From Polytrichum commune (taxonomy: Eukaryota; Streptophyta; Polytrichopsida; Polytrichales; Polytrichaceae): a stretch of 64,000 bases of DNA. The notes below the pieces were generated by a model that was not told the origin of the DNA, did not search any database, and saw only the letters and a program-made list of their open reading frames with translations. Each line of letters begins with the position of its first letter. Position 1 is the stretch's first letter. Of the stretch, positions 59,801 to 64,000 are shown piece by piece. The position numbers and the translations under genes were made by a program. Location: the NCBI GenBank assembly GCA_950295325.1, contig OX485804.1, forward strand, positions 15,934,001 through 15,998,000, given 5' to 3'.

Positions 59801-62362
59801 AACCATATTGAGACTATTGTCTCTGCATTCCCATGCCATTTAACATAGACACCCAAAAACTTGGCATCCCCAAAACTTAAAGCTTCACACCATCAAGTTC
59901 ATGCAAACAATGGTCATGGACAAAGTACTATGATTAATGACATAAAAATATAACCGTCCTTTCACAAGACAACCCCAAATTTAGTGTGATGGGGAAGAAG
60001 ATTATCATATGAAAATCACACATAACACTTTTGATCATGTAGGGGCTTCGTACTCATGCAAAACCAAAGACAATGGTCATGTTAAATTACAATTCCTTCC
60101 AAATAATGTGCAAGTATTAAAGGGTTTCGCATTCCTCAGACAATGGACTTTTACAAAAAGCATATCACCAAAACAATATCGCTCATTTCACGAGAGCATG
60201 ATTAATTAATTTTCTCAAAAGTTGTGATACAATGGTCATGCTCCATTCATACAAAAAATAATCACTTTAACAAATTCAGGGCTTCACATCCTCAACCACC
60301 ACACTCAAACACTACAATTTGACAATGATAAGAGAGAAAGATCCACTCTCTTCTCAGGAGGGAGTTGATAATTGGGTTTTTCTATATCTTGAGTCTTCTC
60401 CGACTCTCCCCTCACTATGGCCTCCCAAAGAATATATATCATGACATATTAACAAAACCATGGTCTCAAGCGTTATGTTTGTCTATAGCCAAATCCATAA
60501 GTCCTAAATAATTATTCACATGTTTATTGTCTCTCACTATTAAGCTCTCGACTATGGTCAATATGTTGGAAATAACTTCTTTCACTGCATCTCAACTAAA
60601 TATTTACTGATTTCCTACGTCTTCATTGTTTCAAAGTTCTATCTACAAATTTGAGCCTAAACTTCATTAGGATTCCAAAAATTTAACTACTCTATCCACA
60701 AACTTGCATCACACTTTGCCTTATATCCAAAAAATGGTCAAATGGCACAACACATCGAACGTGAGAATTCAAAACTTATAGGCCACCCCCATTGTTTGCC
60801 ACCATTAGCAACAAACATTGGGCCCAGCTGATTTGTTGGGAGCTCATCCTCATTGTCACAACGCGCTAGGACCAAATGTAAGTCCGACACATCCTCTTTC
60901 ACTAGCCACTTCAATGCATTTCAACGAGCAGGAGCAAATCATGCAAGTTTTAGCCATGGATTGGCGCAAGTGTGGAGGACAACGATGATTGGAATTGCAC
61001 ATAACATGACATGCAATGCACAACATTTAATTCACCATGAAGGAGGGCACAAAGCAAGAACAAGACACAAAAACTCAAAGAGAGGATTGAAAGATCGGTA
61101 GGGAGGTAGAGGACCCTCACCAAGTTTGGTTGCTCGAAAATCTTGCACATGAGGCTCACTTTGGGAGTAGTAGGCTTTATACACATCCCAAATGTCCTCA
61201 TCATTGGTCAAACAATAATCAAATAGTGAGATAATTGCTCAAGAAGGTGACAATGTTAAAAAATTAAGGAGTTGGGGTCTTACCTGAAATCACAATGTCG
61301 AGGCAATTGGTCCATCTTGGACGTTGCATTTGGTGGCTTATTGTGGCACAAACATGGACATTAGTGGAAAACCCAACCTCGCACACATCCTTGTTGGATC
61401 AAAGGTGGCATTAGTGGCAAATTCCAAGGGTTGTTGTTTGTGTGCACAAACAACTCTTTGAGAGCTTTGCAGGTTGATGTGCTTGTCAAATGTGAATTGT
61501 TAGATAATATCGTTTTTATCGGGGTGTGCTTATTCTCTAGGCGTACACCATCTAGCTTTCTTCTTATATATAGTCGTTGTTGGGTGCATGAAAATGAATT
61601 TTGGTGGAGTGGCACACATGGGTGTTAGGGGAATTATGCATGTTGTGGTCTGTCGTTGTGTGCCGCTTTTGGAATGTTCATGGTTTTAGTACTTGTTGTG
61701 GGTTTTTAAATTTGTCGGTTCTATTGTACAATGCTTGGTGTATTTGTTGGGTGAGTGTAATTCTCTGTAGGGGTTAGTGAATTATATGCATTATGTTGTT
61801 TCGTTTTTTTTAAATTTTTTTAATATTTTAAATTCATGAATTTTTATTTTTCTTTAAGTCTCTGTCGTCAAGGAGAATTCATTTCACTTCTTCACGTAGG
61901 AGCTAGAATTCTTGCCTTAGTGCAACTTGTAAAGGTAGGTCTAGTTTATGTGAGAATTTCAATGGCACAGAAAGGCTTTGAACATGGACTACAAGATATC
62001 GTGTGTGTGTACTTCAACCTTTCCAAGTAATAGGTGTTGGTGATATGTTTCTTTGTGTGCTTTTCTTTCCTAAAATTTTATGAGGGGGTCTACTATATTA
62101 ATACAACACCCAATGCAAAACAATACAAAAATTCACCATGCATGTATTGTGAAATGAGATAGAACCAACAAAAAGAAACCAATAGAAGATTTTTATGTAT
62201 TGTAGAATACTATTTGAGATTTTGAGAATACCATAGAATCCAACCTCCAAAACCCTAAGTAAGTTATACCTCCTAGAGATAGACTCATGATGTTCTCTAT
62301 CACTCTTATATTCCATGGAACCACAACATACATGCACCAACTGATGCCACCTAACATACTTA
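53845..62362. other. AT-rich region without supportable genes
   Basis: Open stretches are short and show no domains or consistent splice structure. The 56500-57240 part could be an eroded transposon, but nothing diagnostic survives. Confidence 0.5.
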
Positions 62363-62757
62363 GGGTGAATTTTCATGTAGGTTGCTCACCCATTAGATTC
62401 TAGAAAATAATGGGTTGGAGTTGTTCGCATGTACTTAAGCGCAAGCCGCCATCCAACCACATTTTGATGATATGCTAGAATGTGGAGGGCTGTGGACATG
62501 GACTGCTAGACCTCCAGGCGTCCATTAAGAAATCTTTAACCTACAAGTGCTAGTCATTGACGGTTTTGAAGACCAGTTTCAAAAGGAGAAAAAGATTTTA
62601 ACCTGAAGAAAAAGTTGAATAGACGAACCATGATTTAAGAAGATGAGAGTAACTAGTTGGCACATACAAAGCCTACACCACCATATTTCCTCTACATTTG
62701 GATGCGTTTGTCCTTACTCATACTAACATCTGGTGGGCGAGCCGTGGAAACTCGCCC
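62363..62757. mobile_element. MITE family B, copy 3, at the MOCS3/CNX5-like promoter
   Basis: It is inverted relative to the copies at 44.4-45.2 kb. It starts GGGTGAATTTTCATGTAGG and ends GTGGAAACTCGCCC, flanked by TTA at 62360-62362 and 62758-62760. The right end is 134 bp upstream of the next gene's ATG. Confidence 0.85.
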
Positions 62758-62890
62758 TTACTTACACAATTCTTCAGTGAGCTCCACCCATCCATCTCGA
62801 CATTCAAAGTCTCTTTGTCGATGAAATTATCATTCGCTTATACAATTCTTCCAGTCCTTGACTACTTTCCAACTCTCTCTAAGTATCGCA

Positions 62891-63469
62891 ATGGCAGAAC
62901 CCGCAACAGCACCGATGCAACGGAGCGGAGGCGATAATAATAGCGCCACGAAGAAGAAGAAGGAGATGGTGGACTTGAAGGCGCAGCTTGAGAACCTTCG
63001 CCTGGAGACCGCAAGCCTGGAGCACCAGCTCGCCGTTCTTTCCAAACAGCACGAGCAGGATGATTATTCGACTGAGGATTCAACAACCAATTCGAATTCG
63101 ATTTCGAGCAGCAATTTTTTTTGTTCTCAACCTCCTCCTCCTGCTTGGGTGGCAGGCGCAGGGGGCCACACCTTGACAGCCTCGCAGATTCAGAGGTACA
63201 GTAGGCAACTTCTCTTGCCTTCGTTCGGAGTGGAGGCACAGGAGCGTCTTGCTAAAGGCTCAGTCCTTGTGGTGGGAGCCGGAGGTTTAGGGTCACCGGT
63301 GGCCATGTATCTTGCTGCAGGTGGAGTTGGGAGATTGGGAATTATGGACCCGGATTGCGTCGAGGTGCATAATTTGCATCGGCAGGTGATTCATAATGAA
63401 TCGTCGATTGGGGAAGCTAAGGTTGAGTCGGCCAAGCGGGCGTGCCTGGCAATCAATTCGTCTCTCGAG
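62891..63469 (+). CDS. CNX5: MOCS3/CNX5/UBA4-type E1-like enzyme, first exon (gene runs off window)
   Basis: The 193 codons from the ATG at 62891 end at a clean donor (CTCGAG then GTGAGA) in phase 0. Residues 21-55 form a basic then coiled-coil-like segment, residues 60-90 are low complexity, and the adenylation domain starts at about 94 with LTASQIQRYSRQLLLPSFG. The nucleotide-binding GAGGLGSP lies at 129-136, Asp153 in GIMDPDCVEVHNLHRQ. The family adenylates and sulfurates the small ubiquitin-like carriers used in molybdopterin synthesis (MOCS2A/CNX7) and tRNA thiolation (URM1) and normally ends in a rhodanese domain, which would lie beyond this window. An upstream in-frame ATG at 62858 is less likely. 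Confidence 0.88.
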
Positions 63470-64000
63470 GTGAGACTCCCACCCATCAGCTACAGGTATT
63501 GCAAGACACACTCCTATTTGTATCGTAAATCACTATAGAATTCATAAACCTTAAACCCTAATCCTACCGGAGAGATTAGGATGAGACTTGCACTCTCGTG
63601 CATTCATCAGTTACAGGAATTGCAAGAACTGGTATTTGCGAAGCGTGGAAAGCTGTTCCCCAAGTAATGTCTGAGGCTTGGAATCAGAATTTGTGAGAGC
63701 ACATTTTTATCGTGTTCTTTCTATGGGAGTTTTGGATGAATTTGGGTTTGAAAGTTTTTTTCTAAAATGCACACGATTACATGGCCCAAAAACAGTGGTG
63801 ATCCTCTGAAACAAACTCCTATTTGTATCATAGAATACCACAGAAATCAACCTCCACTCGTCTGTTGAATATTACCAGTCAAATATTAGGATAAAAATGC
63901 GATCTCACAAATATTTGACTAGTTATATGTAATGTAGCTGATGAATGCATGGGAGCAGGAGTCAAATATCTGCTCATTTACCAGGTTTGATTAGAATGCG
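63470..64000. other. Intron 1 of the MOCS3/CNX5-like gene
   Basis: No continuation exon of the adenylation domain is visible up to the window end. A short segment (CATCAGCTACAGGTATTGCAA) near 63484 recurs as CATCAGTTACAGGAATTGCAA near 63605, and a CTCCTATTTGTATCNTA block recurs near 63511 and 63806. Confidence 0.5.

Noticed and set aside
1..64000. tRNA genes, CRISPR arrays, or prokaryotic operon features.
   Set aside because: No tRNA-like A/B box pairs with a foldable cloverleaf were noticed, and the repeats are not regularly spaced short repeats with unique spacers; the gene structure is eukaryotic.

Overview
The window reads as nuclear DNA of a land plant. The genes carry many GT-AG introns, there is no operon structure, and two predicted proteins fit plastid-linked families: the PEP-associated S1 protein PTAC10/PAP3, and a catalase with a transit-like N-terminus. 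The catalase looks closer to animal/bacterial small-subunit (clade 3) catalases than to the clade 1 enzymes usual in flowering plants. Together with the repeat-rich spacing this makes a seed-free plant plausible, but the lineage cannot be fixed from sequence reading alone.

Layout. 0.2-2.0 kb (-): exons of an unrecognised multi-exon gene. 2.45-3.70 kb (-): single-exon NOP53-like 60S ribosome biogenesis factor with telo-box motifs in its promoter. 3.8-7.5 kb: repeats, including the first copy of a 5S rRNA-derived element. 7.55-16.02 kb (+): PTAC10/PAP3, 14 exons, every junction in phase, 804 residues. 17.6-21.8 kb (+): a secretory DsbA/thioredoxin-like protein in 4 exons with one GC-AG intron, preceded by a decayed copy of its own first exon. 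22.0-23.5 kb: LINE remnant between two 96-bp direct repeats. 23.9-27.2 kb (-): six-exon catalase. 27.2-34.3 kb: intergenic, packed with MITEs, a foldback element and a three-copy array. 34.3-38.4 kb (-): SEN1/UPF1-like SF1 helicase, six exons. 38.5-39.3 kb (+): coding-looking but unresolved. 41.0-43.6 kb (-): two-exon membrane dual-specificity phosphatase whose large intron holds a tandem array and a 5S-derived element. 44.4-45.2 kb: two adjacent MITEs. 45.2-62.3 kb: AT-rich, no gene I can defend, one large MITE. 62.9 kb to the end (+): first exon of a MOCS3/CNX5/UBA4-type E1-like enzyme, running off the window.

The genes do not form a pathway. The most distinctive material is non-genic: a dispersed family with a 5S rRNA-like head (three copies); five terminal-inverted-repeat families, three with clear 3-bp TAA/TTA target duplications typical of PIF/Harbinger-like MITEs; and frequent local tandem duplications inside introns and 5' flanks. 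All exon boundaries were read by eye from frame, phase and splice consensus, with no transcript evidence.
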